From: DSXF01 sp964387495
GTDB lineage: Bacteria; Chloroflexota; Anaerolineae; Anaerolineales; Villigracilaceae
Direction: 5' to 3'
NCBI GenBank assembly: GCA_964387495.1
Contig: CAYLXB010000019.1
Coordinates: forward strand, 1-47,415
DNA: 47,415 nt
The notes beneath the pieces are model-generated. The model searched no databases and was not told the DNA's origin. It was given only the letters and a program-made list of their open reading frames with translations. This document shows, piece after piece, positions 39,806-47,415 of this stretch; the first letter of the stretch is position 1, and every line of letters starts with the position of its first letter. A program made the position numbers and the translations under genes.

Positions 39806-39853
39806 CGTACTTGTATCCCAACCCCATTCCGCAAACCATTGATGAGATGTATC

Positions 39854-41131
39854 ATGAACATTCTTGAACTTGAAAATGAACCCCTGGCAAAACTCAGGCA
39901 AATGGCCAGGGACCTGAACGTCATAAATGCCAATCGCCTAAAAAAGGAAAGTCTGATCCTGCGCATCCGGCAGGCCGAAGCAGAAAAGGAAGGCTTGGAA
40001 GTGCGCGGCGGGATCCTCGAGATCATGAGCGAAGGGATCGGCTTCCTGCGCTCGGAAAATTACCGCATCAGTGACCAGGATGTATACGTTTCACAGGCGC
40101 AACTTCGGCGTTATGACCTGCGCGCAGGTGACCTGGTGGTTGGAAATGTGCGCCCGCCGCGTGAATCGGAACGACACTTTGGCCTGTTGAAAGTGGAAAG
40201 CGTCAATGGCATGGATCCGGAAGAGGCCGAACGGCGGCCGAACTTCGAAAACCTGACTCCCATCTTCCCGGATAAACGCTTTGACCTGGAAATGGAGAGG
40301 GATATGATGGCGCCGCGCCTGATCAATCTGGTGGCACCCATCGGACGTGGTCAGCGCGGCTTGATCGTTTCTCCGCCCAAGGCCGGCAAGACGACCATCC
40401 TGAAGCAAATTGCCAATTCCATCTCGACCAAATACCCCGAGGTGACCCTGGTTGTCGCCCTGATCGGTGAGCGCCCGGAAGAAGTGACCGACATGGATCG
40501 CTCCGTGGACGCCGAAGTAATTGCATCGACCTTCGACGAACCGGTAACATCCCATGTACGCACAGCAGAAATTGCCCTCGACCGGGCCAAGCGCCTCGTG
40601 GAAATCGGGCGGCATGTGGTCATCCTGATGGACTCGATCACGCGCCTTGCACGTGCATACAACCTGGTGGTCAATCCCTCCGGACGCACTCTCTCCGGCG
40701 GTATGGACCCATCCGCGCTCTACCCCCCCAAGCGTTTCTTCGGTGCGGCGCGTAATATTGAAGAGGGCGGCTCCCTGACCATCATTGCCACCTGCCTTGT
40801 GGATACCGGCTCGCGTTTGGACGATGTCGTCTATGAAGAATTCAAAGGCACCGGCAACATGGAACTGCACCTCAGCCGCCGCCTGCAGGAACGCCGCATC
40901 TTCCCCTCGGTGGATATTGAACGCTCCTCCACCCGGCGCGAGGATCTTTTGCTGGGGCCGGACATCCTGCAGCGTGTATGGCTGATGCGCCGCATGTATA
41001 TCCAGATGATCTCACCTCAGCCGCAAGGCGCGGGCATGGACGCGTCTGTCGCCACCGAAGCCATCCTCAACCGGATGCAGCGCTCCCGCAACAACCAGGA
41101 GTTCCTCGAAACGTTGACAGACGATATGTAA
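39854..41131 (+). CDS. rho: Transcription termination factor Rho
   Basis: 425 residues. Hexameric RNA-dependent ATPase that ends transcription. The N-terminal Rho_N helices (LENEPLAKLRQMARDLNV, KKESLILRI) and the RNA-binding cold-shock-like domain (GFLRSENYRISDQDVYVS) are complete. Walker A is at about 173-181 (SPPKAGKTT), and HVVILMDSITRLARAYN and SGRTLSGGMDPSALYPPKRFFGAARN match the Walker B and Q-loop region. The length is canonical, with no insertion. ATG 39854 is chosen because conserved sequence begins there; upstream in-frame TTG and ATG codons add a few residues only. It has a long leader with a hairpin. Confidence 0.95.
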   Translation: MNILELENEPLAKLRQMARDLNVINANRLKKESLILRIRQAEAEKEGLEVRGGILEIMSEGIGFLRSENYRISDQDVYVSQAQLRRYDLRAGDLVVGNVRPPRESERHFGLLKVESVNGMDPEEAERRPNFENLTPIFPDKRFDLEMERDMMAPRLINLVAPIGRGQRGLIVSPPKAGKTTILKQIANSISTKYPEVTLVVALIGERPEEVTDMDRSVDAEVIASTFDEPVTSHVRTAEIALDRAKRLVEIGRHVVILMDSITRLARAYNLVVNPSGRTLSGGMDPSALYPPKRFFGAARNIEEGGSLTIIATCLVDTGSRLDDVVYEEFKGTGNMELHLSRRLQERRIFPSVDIERSSTRREDLLLGPDILQRVWLMRRMYIQMISPQPQGAGMDASVATEAILNRMQRSRNNQEFLETLTDDM

Positions 41132-41137
41132 TATAAT
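41132..41137 (+). promoter_or_regulatory. -10 element giving a leaderless M23 peptidase transcript
   Basis: TATAAT ends 6 nt before ATG 41144. It overlaps the rho stop region. Confidence 0.5.
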
Positions 41138-41143
41138 GCGGGT

Positions 41144-42208
41144 ATGATTGGTAAATTCCCATCTTTTATGAATTCGAAGTGGTTTACCCCCCTCTCATGG
41201 GTCGTGACGGGGCTGCTGGTGGTTGCCATGATCACTGCCACCCTTTTCTGGAAGCAGTCCGCTTCGACCGTGCGGGCCTCAGCTTCTGAAACTACAGCCC
41301 AGCCCACTATCCAGAGCAACCCCCAAGCGCCTCTGCCAGCTTTGAGTGCGGTGGACAACACCGTCAGCGCCATCAAACGCGGCATTGCGCTCAAGACGAA
41401 TATTCCGGAACGCCCAAAATACTTCGTAACGGAGTACACTGTTGGCAGGGGGGATTCGGTCTATGGTATTGCCAAGCAGTTCAGCCTTAAACCGGCTACG
41501 GTGTTGATGGCGAACTACGATACGCTGGAAGACAATCCGCACAGCCTGAAACAAGGCCAAAAATTGACCATCCCGCCTGTGGACGGCCTGTATTACAAGT
41601 GGATTGAAGGGGATACCATTGAAAAAGTAGCCAATGAGTATGAGGCGACCCCTGAAGATATCCTCACCTGGCCCGGCAACGACCTGGACTTGACAAATCC
41701 TGAAATCAATACCGGAGCCTGGGTAATGATTCCCGGCGGCAAGCGGGCACTCAAAGAAATCACCCTTCCCACCATTGCGCGCGGCGCCAACAGCGGTACC
41801 GCCAGCACCGGCGGTTCAGCCTGCGGCGGCGGCCCTGTGGGCGGCGGCTTTGTATGGCCGACCAACAACCACACTGTCTCGGGTAACGATTACTGGGAGG
41901 GTCATCTGGCAATCGACCTGAGCGCTTACGAAGGCGATCCGGTCTATGCAGCCGCTACCGGCGTGGTGACCATGGCAGCCGGCGGCTGGAATTATGGTTA
42001 CGGCAATGTCATCCAGATCGACCACGGCAACGGTTACTCCAGCCTGTACGCCCACCTGAGTTCCATCAATGTCAGTGTGTGCCAGTCTGTCATTGCTGGC
42101 CAGTTGATCGGCCTGGCGGGCAACACCGGCAATTCGCAAGGCGCGCACCTGCATTTCGAGATCCGCAGCGGCGGTAGCAATATTGACCCGCGTTATGTAC
42201 TTCCCTGA
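41144..42208 (+). CDS. LysM/M23 family cell-wall metallopeptidase
   Basis: 354 residues. One N-terminal membrane span (LSWVVTGLLVVAMITATLF) anchors it outside the cell. LysM modules at about 95-145 (EYTVGRGDSVYGIAKQFSLKP) and 146-200 (WIEGDTIEKVANEYEATPEDIL) should bind peptidoglycan. The M23 domain has the zinc residues His254 and Asp258 (GHLAIDLS) and the HLHFE motif (His335, His337). Glycine/Asn cross-bridge endopeptidase activity is expected by family, not shown. Its stop overlaps the birA start (TGATG). Confidence 0.9.
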   Translation: MIGKFPSFMNSKWFTPLSWVVTGLLVVAMITATLFWKQSASTVRASASETTAQPTIQSNPQAPLPALSAVDNTVSAIKRGIALKTNIPERPKYFVTEYTVGRGDSVYGIAKQFSLKPATVLMANYDTLEDNPHSLKQGQKLTIPPVDGLYYKWIEGDTIEKVANEYEATPEDILTWPGNDLDLTNPEINTGAWVMIPGGKRALKEITLPTIARGANSGTASTGGSACGGGPVGGGFVWPTNNHTVSGNDYWEGHLAIDLSAYEGDPVYAAATGVVTMAAGGWNYGYGNVIQIDHGNGYSSLYAHLSSINVSVCQSVIAGQLIGLAGNTGNSQGAHLHFEIRSGGSNIDPRYVLP

Positions 42209-42990
42209 TGGACGAGAAAAGCCTTAAAGCCGCCCTGCGCGACCTGCCGCTGGGTGGTCTGCGCTTCTACAGGCAGGCTGGCTCCACCAATGACCTGGCC
42301 TTGGCCTGGGCGGCTGATGAAGCGCCAGATTTCTCACTGGTACTGGCAGATGAGCAGACCTCCGGACGCGGGCGCGCCGGGAGGAAGTGGTATACCCTGC
42401 CCGGCTCGGCACTGGCATTGAGCCTGATCCTGCGCCCAAACTCGGATGAAGCCGAAACAATTTCGCTGTTCTCTGGATTGGGAGCGCTGGCGCTGACGGA
42501 AAGTCTGCACAAATCCTTCGGCCTGCCGGCTCAGATCAAATGGCCGAATGATGTGCTGGTAACTGGGCGCAAACTGGCCGGTATCCTGGTCGAGTCGGTA
42601 TGGCTGGGAGAGCAAGTCGAAAGTGTTGTGCTGGGGATGGGCTTAAACGTCCTGCGCGGCTCTGTACCGCCCCCCGAAAAACTCGAATTTCCCGCTACCT
42701 GCCTGGAAGACATTCTGAAAGCGCCCATGGCACGGGAATCCATCCTGCATGGAATCCTGAGCGCGCTGCTCGAGTGGCGCCCGCGCCTGGGCAGCCGGGA
42801 CTTCCTGAAAGCCTGGGAAGAAAGACTTGCCTACCGCGGTGAACAGGTGCAGGTGTGGGGAGGAAGTGAAAACCCCCAAACCGGCACTCTTCTCGGCCTG
42901 GAGGCCGATGGAAGCGTTCGCCTGCTTTCGCCAGATGGGCATCCCTTCTTGGCCCATTTTGGGGATATGCACTTGCGGCCTGCAGTATGA
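42208..42990 (+). CDS. birA: Biotin--[acetyl-CoA-carboxylase] ligase
   Basis: 260 residues. Activates biotin with ATP and attaches it to the carboxyl carrier protein. The biotinoyl-AMP loop TSGRGRAGRKW, the ALSLILRP strand and QIKWPNDVLVTGRKLAGILVE are all present, with a BPL C-terminal domain (RGEQVQVWGG...GTLLGLEADGSVRLL). The N-terminal DNA-binding domain of E. coli BirA is missing, so it is a ligase only. It overlaps the peptidase stop by one base, which suggests coupled translation. Confidence 0.92.
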   Translation: MDEKSLKAALRDLPLGGLRFYRQAGSTNDLALAWAADEAPDFSLVLADEQTSGRGRAGRKWYTLPGSALALSLILRPNSDEAETISLFSGLGALALTESLHKSFGLPAQIKWPNDVLVTGRKLAGILVESVWLGEQVESVVLGMGLNVLRGSVPPPEKLEFPATCLEDILKAPMARESILHGILSALLEWRPRLGSRDFLKAWEERLAYRGEQVQVWGGSENPQTGTLLGLEADGSVRLLSPDGHPFLAHFGDMHLRPAV

Positions 42991-42996
42991 TATACT
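42991..42996 (+). promoter_or_regulatory. -10 element for the 43017 gene
   Basis: TATACT about 20 bp before the start, giving a leader of some 14 nt that contains the GAGGTG site. Confidence 0.35.
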
Positions 42997-43016
42997 TTCA
43001 GCATACGAGGTGACCC

Positions 43017-43250
43017 ATGCTTGATAATCTTCGTGACCAGGCAGCCTCTTCACCCTTTCTCCAGGATGAAGAACCCGTCCTGCCAGAACCGGAGCAAAAG
43101 CCCAGGTACACTCCAGCCGGCAGGCGCAGCAAACGCGTGTTTGGATTGACACCCATCCAACGACTGGCCATGTCGGTGATGTTCCTTCTGGTTGTCTGCC
43201 TGCTTGGCAGCATGCTCCTGATCGTGACAGAAAAGTTCTGGATTTATTAA
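43017..43250 (+). CDS. Small single-span membrane protein
   Basis: 77 residues with GAGGTG upstream. A Glu/Pro-rich N terminus (EEPVLPEPEQKP) and a basic patch (RRSKRVFG) precede one membrane helix (LAMSVMFLLVVCLLGSMLLIV), so the basic side is probably cytoplasmic. I do not recognise a family. It lies 26 nt after birA and is followed by a strong terminator, ending the run. Confidence 0.75.
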   Translation: MLDNLRDQAASSPFLQDEEPVLPEPEQKPRYTPAGRRSKRVFGLTPIQRLAMSVMFLLVVCLLGSMLLIVTEKFWIY

Positions 43251-43271
43251 TCTCCCAAGTGATGAAACTTG

Positions 43272-43304
43272 AACAGGGCGCTCCTATGAGCACCCTGTTT
43301 TTTA
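43272..43304 (+). terminator. Rho-independent terminator after the small membrane protein
   Basis: AACAGGG-c-GCT / AGC-a-CCCTGTT stem with a 6-nt loop, followed by TTTTA. Confidence 0.85.
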
Positions 43305-43360
43305 TTGCCGCTGCTCTTCGGTCTTGAACTGCCGGTTCCACCCAGGGTACTGAAAGTCTC

Positions 43361-43389
43361 TTGACAGGTTATTAATTTGAAGGTAATAT
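43361..43389 (+). promoter_or_regulatory. Consensus promoter of the PadR redox cluster
   Basis: TTGACA (43361-43366) and TAATAT (43384-43389) with exactly 17-bp spacing. Confidence 0.75.
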
Positions 43390-43421
43390 AGGATTTATAA
43401 AATATAATACTAATCCTATAT
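43386..43421. promoter_or_regulatory. Candidate PadR operator, 10-bp arms
   Basis: ATATAGGATT (43386-43395) and AATCCTATAT (43412-43421) are perfect inverted arms 16 bp apart. They run from the -10 box to just before the Shine-Dalgarno of the regulator gene, ideal for autorepression. Confidence 0.65.
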
Positions 43422-43435
43422 AAGGAATATCCAGT

Positions 43436-43993
43436 ATGTCACTCGAATACGCCATCCTTGGATTTTTGAACTACCGTCCATACACAGGCTATGACCTGAA
43501 GAAAATTTTCGATACCTCCGTGCGCCACTTCTGGCAGGCAGACCAGAGCCAGATCTACCGCACGCTGACACGTCTTACGGAACAGGGGTATGCCGTGATG
43601 GAGAAGATCCCCCAGGAGGACCGCCCCGACCGCAAGGTCTACCACATCACTGACGCCGGCCGGCAGGAACTACTGCACTGGCTATCCGGGCCGCCGCCAA
43701 TAAGCGAACCGCGCAGCGCCCCTCTGATCCAGGTCTTCTTTGCCGGGCAGTTATCCGACAAGGAAATCCTGACCAAATTCGAAGGTTTCGCGGTCATCAT
43801 GCGGGCCATCCTGGCTCAATACGAGCAGGTGCCATCCCAGATCAGGCCTTTCCAGCAGGAAATCACATCCCCGCGTGAACATTACTTCTGGCTGCTGACC
43901 CTTGACAACGGCATCCGCAACATGCGCGCCAGCTTGGAGTGGGCCGAGAGCGTTATCGAGCAGATCAAAGCTGGAAAAGTGCCACCCAAATAA
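43436..43993 (+). CDS. PadR-family transcriptional regulator
   Basis: 185 residues. Residues about 1-85 are the PadR winged helix (LEYAILGFLNYRPYTGYDLKKIFD, DQSQIYRTLTRLTEQGYAVM, DRPDRKVYHITDAGRQELL, in family order). The C-terminal half is helical and dimerising. A perfect 10-bp inverted repeat overlaps its promoter, so it probably represses itself and the redox genes that follow (18 nt to the next start). The ligand is unknown; PadR proteins often respond to phenolics or drugs. Confidence 0.9.
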   Translation: MSLEYAILGFLNYRPYTGYDLKKIFDTSVRHFWQADQSQIYRTLTRLTEQGYAVMEKIPQEDRPDRKVYHITDAGRQELLHWLSGPPPISEPRSAPLIQVFFAGQLSDKEILTKFEGFAVIMRAILAQYEQVPSQIRPFQQEITSPREHYFWLLTLDNGIRNMRASLEWAESVIEQIKAGKVPPK

Positions 43994-44011
43994 TACAAAG
44001 GAAAAGACATC

Positions 44012-44776
44012 ATGAACCACCAACTACCCACCCGCCAACGTATCCGGAAAGGGCTTGTGACCCTGACATTCCTGTCTTTCCCGATCACAATGAATTTTCT
44101 TTCACCTTATGTGATCATCGACGGAGCCGCGCATGGCCTTCTCAACAGCAGTGCAGCCATATTTGGGTTGATGTTCGTGTCAGCACTTTTATTAGGCCGC
44201 GCCTGGTGCGGCTGGGTCTGTCCCGGCGGTGGAATGCAGGAAATCGTGGAGCCGTTGAACAACAAAGCCGCCAATGGACGCAAGCTGGACTGGATCAAGT
44301 GGGCCATCTGGACCCCTTGGATCAGCCTGATCGCCTGGCTTTTAATCCAGGCAGGCGGCTACCAAAGTGTGAACCTGTTATACCACACCCAGGGCGGCAT
44401 CTCCGTTGCCGGGTCGCCCGACCGGCCAATCCTGTTCGCCTACATCATCTATTACCTTGTCATTGGGCTGTTCGTGGGGCTGGCCATCCTCGCCGGGCGG
44501 CGGGCAGGATGCCACAGCGTTTGCTGGATGGCGCCATTCATGATCCTCGGACGCTGGATTCGTAACCGTTTTGGCTGGTCCTCGCTGCGGCTGGCGGCAA
44601 ATCCGTCTGTATGCGCCGATTGTAAAAAGTGCCGCAGCAACTGTCCAATGAGTTTAGACGTAAATAGTATGGTTCAGAGCGGCAAAATGGAAAACATGGA
44701 GTGCATCCTGTGCGGTACTTGCGTGGACAACTGTTCCAGGAATGCCATCCGCTACACGTTCAGCCGCGGAAAATAA
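44012..44776 (+). CDS. NapH/MauN-like 4Fe-4S membrane protein
   Basis: 254 residues with about four membrane helices. Cytoplasmic-side motif GRAWCGWVCPGGGMQE matches the CxxxCP of NapH/NosR/CcoG-type proteins. Near the C terminus are two 4Fe-4S clusters, CADCKKCRSNCP and CILCGTCVDNCS. It should pass electrons from or to the quinone pool by analogy. The donor and acceptor here are not known; the flavodoxin and flavoprotein genes just downstream are natural partners. Confidence 0.88.
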   Translation: MNHQLPTRQRIRKGLVTLTFLSFPITMNFLSPYVIIDGAAHGLLNSSAAIFGLMFVSALLLGRAWCGWVCPGGGMQEIVEPLNNKAANGRKLDWIKWAIWTPWISLIAWLLIQAGGYQSVNLLYHTQGGISVAGSPDRPILFAYIIYYLVIGLFVGLAILAGRRAGCHSVCWMAPFMILGRWIRNRFGWSSLRLAANPSVCADCKKCRSNCPMSLDVNSMVQSGKMENMECILCGTCVDNCSRNAIRYTFSRGK

Positions 44777-44799
44777 TGTCAAAATCTGGAGAATGAGAC

Positions 44800-45387
44800 A
44801 TGGAAAAAATCCTTGTGGCCTATGCCACCAACGCGGGGTCAAGCGCCAAAGTCGCCGAAGCCATTGCCGATGAAATCGCCAAAAGCGCACAGGTGGAAAT
44901 CCTGCCGCTGGAAAAAGTGACCACGCTGGAAGGATATGCAGGCATCGTCCTGGGGGCACCGATGATCCTGGGCTGGCACCGCAACGCGCTGGCTTTCCTG
45001 AGGCGCAACCGGGTCACCCTGGGCAACGTGCCGGTCGCCATCTTCATCACCTGTATGAACCTGACTCAGACCGGTGAAACCAGCCTACAAGGCATTCCCC
45101 TGTTTGTGGATGAAAAGCTGCCCCGCCCACCCCAAAAAACTGGCCGATTGAGCCTCAAAGAGCGCTATGCCACCCCCAGCAACTATCTCAAACCAATTCT
45201 CAAAGCTGCAGGTCCGGTCAGGCTGGTTTCGGTCGCTTTCTTTGGCGGCAGCCTGCAATATTTCAACTTGCAATGGTGGGCGGCCATCCTTGCCCTGCTT
45301 GTCATCCAGGCGCAGCCCGGTGACCGGCGCAACTGGGAAGCCATACACAGCTGGGCAAGCGGATTATTCGAAAGGAATAAGCCATGA
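44800..45387 (+). CDS. Flavodoxin-domain protein (HemG/Flavodoxin_5-like)
   Basis: 195 residues. The FMN phosphate loop is visible as LVAYATNAGSSAKVAEAI, with VLGAPMILGWHRNALAFLRRNR as the second contact region. The length and pattern are closest to protoporphyrinogen oxidase-like HemG flavodoxins, but a heme link is not shown here. A C-terminal FFGGSLQYFNLQWWAAILALL stretch is hydrophobic and may sit near the membrane. Its stop overlaps the next start by ATGA. Confidence 0.85.
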   Translation: MEKILVAYATNAGSSAKVAEAIADEIAKSAQVEILPLEKVTTLEGYAGIVLGAPMILGWHRNALAFLRRNRVTLGNVPVAIFITCMNLTQTGETSLQGIPLFVDEKLPRPPQKTGRLSLKERYATPSNYLKPILKAAGPVRLVSVAFFGGSLQYFNLQWWAAILALLVIQAQPGDRRNWEAIHSWASGLFERNKP

Positions 45388-46661
45388 AAATCACGATTCT
45401 GAACGGCAATCCCGAACCAGGCGGGTTTGATACCTACCTGGATCAGTTAAAAAGCAACCTTGAATCGGCAGGCAACAACGTCAGGCAACTGGATCTGCGC
45501 GGCATGCCGCTGCGCCATTGCGTAGGATGCTGGGGATGCTGGGTTAAGACGCCCGGTGAGTGCGTCTCACGCGATGCCTCACTCGAGATGGGGCGGGCCG
45601 TCATCAATGCAGATTTTGTTCTGTGGGCCGCCCCGCTTAATATGGGCTTCCCATCCGAACTGCTCAAGCGCGCCAACGACAAACACCTGCCGCTGATTCA
45701 CCCCTACATTGTCGTGGATCAGGGCGAGGCACACCACCTGCGCCGCTACCCACATTCGCCGCGCCTGGGGCTGCTGGTGGAGAAGGAAGCCGATACAGAT
45801 GCCCTCGACTTGCGAATCGTGAGCGATATCTACTGCCGGACAGCGTTAAACTTCAAGACACGGCTGGAATTTTCCCTGACAACCGAGACGCCGGTGGAAG
45901 AGGTCACTCATCGAATCTTGACTCCAACCCGCGACCGGCCGTCACTTCCAAAACACCTGCCCCCCACCCAGGGTGTATCCATCGCCTCCCCCACCCGGCT
46001 GACGCTTTTCAACGGCTCGCCGCGCGGCAAACGCGGCAACACACCCATCTTCCTGCAGGAAATTGCCGCAGGGTTTGGCGGGCCGAGCGAGCTGTACCAC
46101 CTGGTACGCTTGCGGGAGAGCGAGCAGATGGTGCAGGCATTCGCGAAGGCCGAGTGTGTAATCCTGGGCTTTCCGCTTTACACCGACTCGATGCCGGCTG
46201 TGACCAAGCACTTCATCGAGGCGCTTCGGCCGCTGGTGGGAAGAAAGGACAACCCGCCGGTTGGGTTCGTGGTGCAATCGGGCTTCCCAGAAGGGCTGCA
46301 CTCGCGTTTCGTGGAGCGCTACCTGGAAAAACTGGCCGCCAGGCTGGGCAGTCCCTACCTGGGCACGGTCGTGAAAGGCAGCGGGGAGGGCGTGCGCCTG
46401 GCCCCGGCCGGAGCCAACCGCAGCCTGTTCGAGAACCTGAACGCTGTGGGTGCCAGCCTGGCCGCCCAGGGATGTTTCGACACCGCGGCACTGGCCCGGA
46501 TTGCCCACCCGGAATACTTCCCGTTTTATTTGGATCCGCTCTTCCGGATCATCCTAGCCCTGCCGTCCTCCCAGTCCTACTTCGACGGCATGCTCAAGAA
46601 GAACGGCGCTTACGAGCGGCGCTTCGCACGGCCGTTCGCGGAGCCGGACCCGCACGGATGA
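45384..46661 (+). CDS. Tandem flavodoxin-fold NAD(P)H-dependent FMN reductase-like protein
   Basis: 425 residues with two FMN_red-like halves. The first (1-160) starts ITILNGNPEPGGFDTYLDQ and has HCVGCWGCWVKTPGEC, a four-cysteine segment often seen in iron-sulfur flavoproteins. The second (about 205-370) starts LTLFNGSPRGKRGNTPIFLQ and has CVILGFPLYTDSMPAVTKHFIE. Single-domain relatives are usual, so this is a duplication or fusion. Electron transfer between NAD(P)H, FMN and the Fe-S protein upstream is inferred. It overlaps the flavodoxin gene by 4 nt. Confidence 0.82.
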   Translation: MKITILNGNPEPGGFDTYLDQLKSNLESAGNNVRQLDLRGMPLRHCVGCWGCWVKTPGECVSRDASLEMGRAVINADFVLWAAPLNMGFPSELLKRANDKHLPLIHPYIVVDQGEAHHLRRYPHSPRLGLLVEKEADTDALDLRIVSDIYCRTALNFKTRLEFSLTTETPVEEVTHRILTPTRDRPSLPKHLPPTQGVSIASPTRLTLFNGSPRGKRGNTPIFLQEIAAGFGGPSELYHLVRLRESEQMVQAFAKAECVILGFPLYTDSMPAVTKHFIEALRPLVGRKDNPPVGFVVQSGFPEGLHSRFVERYLEKLAARLGSPYLGTVVKGSGEGVRLAPAGANRSLFENLNAVGASLAAQGCFDTAALARIAHPEYFPFYLDPLFRIILALPSSQSYFDGMLKKNGAYERRFARPFAEPDPHG

Positions 46662-46731
46662 TGACTTAACGGCGGACGAACAGCCCAGAGATGAGATGAA
46701 ATGAAATGAAGCATCCAGGTTTGGAGGAACC

Positions 46732-47187
46732 ATGTGGTTCATGAACAGAATCGCCAACCCAATCGTGCGCTTGATCCTGCGCTCGCGGCTGCACGGCCTG
46801 CTGAGCGCGGCCCTGCTGGTCATCACCTATCGAGGCCGGAAAAGCGGCAGGGAATACAGCCTGCCCGTACAATATGTACGAAGCGGGAACTTCATTTACA
46901 TCATTCCCGGCATGGCGGAACAAAAGGTCTGGTGGCGCAGCCTGCGCGGCTGCGCAGCGGTGGAACTGCTGCTGGCAGGAAAAGCGCTGAAAGGCCAGGC
47001 CGCCGTGCTGGAAGGGGAAGCCGAAGCAGAGAGAATTGCTGAGGCTCTATGCATTTACCTGAAGCGCTTCCCGGAAGCAGCCAGGATGCACGGTGTGGGG
47101 AACCTGCCGGAAGGCGGATTGGACCCGAACGCTCTCCGGCAGGCCGCCCGGGGAGGGGTCGTGGTGCGGGTGGCGGTGGAAGGGTAA
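46732..47187 (+). CDS. DUF385/Ddn-like deazaflavin- or flavin-dependent reductase
   Basis: 151 residues. Strand motif LLVITYRGRKSGREYSLPVQYV and the following IIPGMAEQKVWWRSLRG fit the split-barrel nitroreductase family DUF385 (Ddn). Members use F420H2 or flavin to reduce quinones or nitro compounds; which cofactor applies here is not decided by sequence. A hydrophobic N-terminal helix may associate with the membrane. It is 70 nt after the tandem flavoprotein and probably belongs to the same redox cluster. Confidence 0.85.
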   Translation: MWFMNRIANPIVRLILRSRLHGLLSAALLVITYRGRKSGREYSLPVQYVRSGNFIYIIPGMAEQKVWWRSLRGCAAVELLLAGKALKGQAAVLEGEAEAERIAEALCIYLKRFPEAARMHGVGNLPEGGLDPNALRQAARGGVVVRVAVEG

Positions 47188-47211
47188 TAAACGATCAAAT
47201 CTGGCAAAAGG

Positions 47212-47415
47212 CTACTCCTGCGTCGGTATCAATTGCCCACAATGGATGCAATGGATTGATGCCATGTCCGCAGGCAGGTACTGCTGCTGTTCGCAATGCG
47301 CACAACAACGAATCCTTTCGGCACTATGCCCGCAATCCGGACAGAATTTAAAACTTTCATCCAATGCCTGGCCGCAATGCAGGCAATAAGCGTATACGGG
47401 AGCAGTCTGTGCCTG
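47212..47415 (-). CDS. Partial zinc-ribbon protein (C terminus)
   Basis: The minus strand is open from the right edge for 67 codons to a TAG at 47212. Two adjacent zinc-ribbon halves are visible: CLHCG then CPDCG, and CCAHCE then CIHCG, that is, two pairs of CxxC knuckles. The N terminus lies outside the window. The gene converges with the DUF385 gene. No function beyond metal binding can be given. Confidence 0.75.
   Translation of the reverse strand, partial: QAQTAPVYAYCLHCGQALDESFKFCPDCGHSAERIRCCAHCEQQQYLPADMASIHCIHCGQLIPTQE

Noticed and set aside
46662..46731. GATGAGATGAAATGAAATGAAG microrepeat as a regulatory element
   Set aside because: Short simple-sequence stretch with no dyad or promoter pattern; likely slippage.

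Overview
The window looks like a chromosomal segment of a GC-rich bacterium of the phylum Chloroflexota, probably an Anaerolineae-type lineage. The basis is gene content: secreted CSLREP/Pmp-type beta-helix proteins, a TIR-WD40 protein, a fused CydDC, a DUF385 flavin/F420-type reductase and a mix of SD-led and apparently leaderless genes. The assignment is inferred from content, not from a marker-gene tree.

Region 1 (1-11.7 kb, minus strand) is an exoprotein island. It holds the start of a partial secreted protein, a FnIII/concanavalin-like protein, and four large secreted proteins that all end in nearly the same ~185-residue C-terminal domain, stopping at an EYYVP/EYYTP tail. Three of these carry beta-helix passenger regions. 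The fourth carries a BMP/PnrA-type substrate-binding domain without a lipobox. Their intergenic gaps hold perfect inverted repeats, a palindrome beside a consensus promoter and a possible three-way-junction leader RNA.

Region 2 (11.8-18.0 kb, plus strand) has a PLP aminotransferase, a small helical protein with its own promoter and terminator, and an envelope block: an HEXXH protein, a lipoprotein fusing a CXXC-less DsbA-like domain to a cyclophilin, a PrsW-like protease and a DedA protein. Region 3 (18.1-21.3 kb) is a TetR-controlled NitT/TauT-type ABC importer with a clear operator. Region 4 (21.4-27.7 kb) is mostly minus strand: a SWIM mini-protein with a hairpin leader, an MFS exporter, a split glutamine-dependent NAD synthetase, an Lnt-like acyltransferase and tRNA-Ser(CGA). 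A secreted plus-strand protein with a long structured leader lies among them.

Region 5 (27.9-39.6 kb, plus strand) is respiratory: an Rrf2 regulator with a 36-bp dyad, cydAB, a TIR-TM-WD40 protein, and then a tightly coupled EamA-cydDC-nitroreductase run. Region 6 (39.6-43.3 kb) has rho, a LysM/M23 peptidase, a biotin ligase and a small membrane protein. Region 7 (43.4-47.2 kb) is a PadR-controlled redox cluster (NapH-like Fe-S membrane protein, flavodoxin, tandem FMN-reductase-fold protein, DUF385 protein). A partial zinc-ribbon gene enters from the right edge.

The best candidates for something undescribed are the shared C-terminal domain system, including the lipobox-less BMP fusion and its leader RNA, the TIR-TM-WD40 protein between cydAB and cydDC, and the SWIM mini-protein leader.
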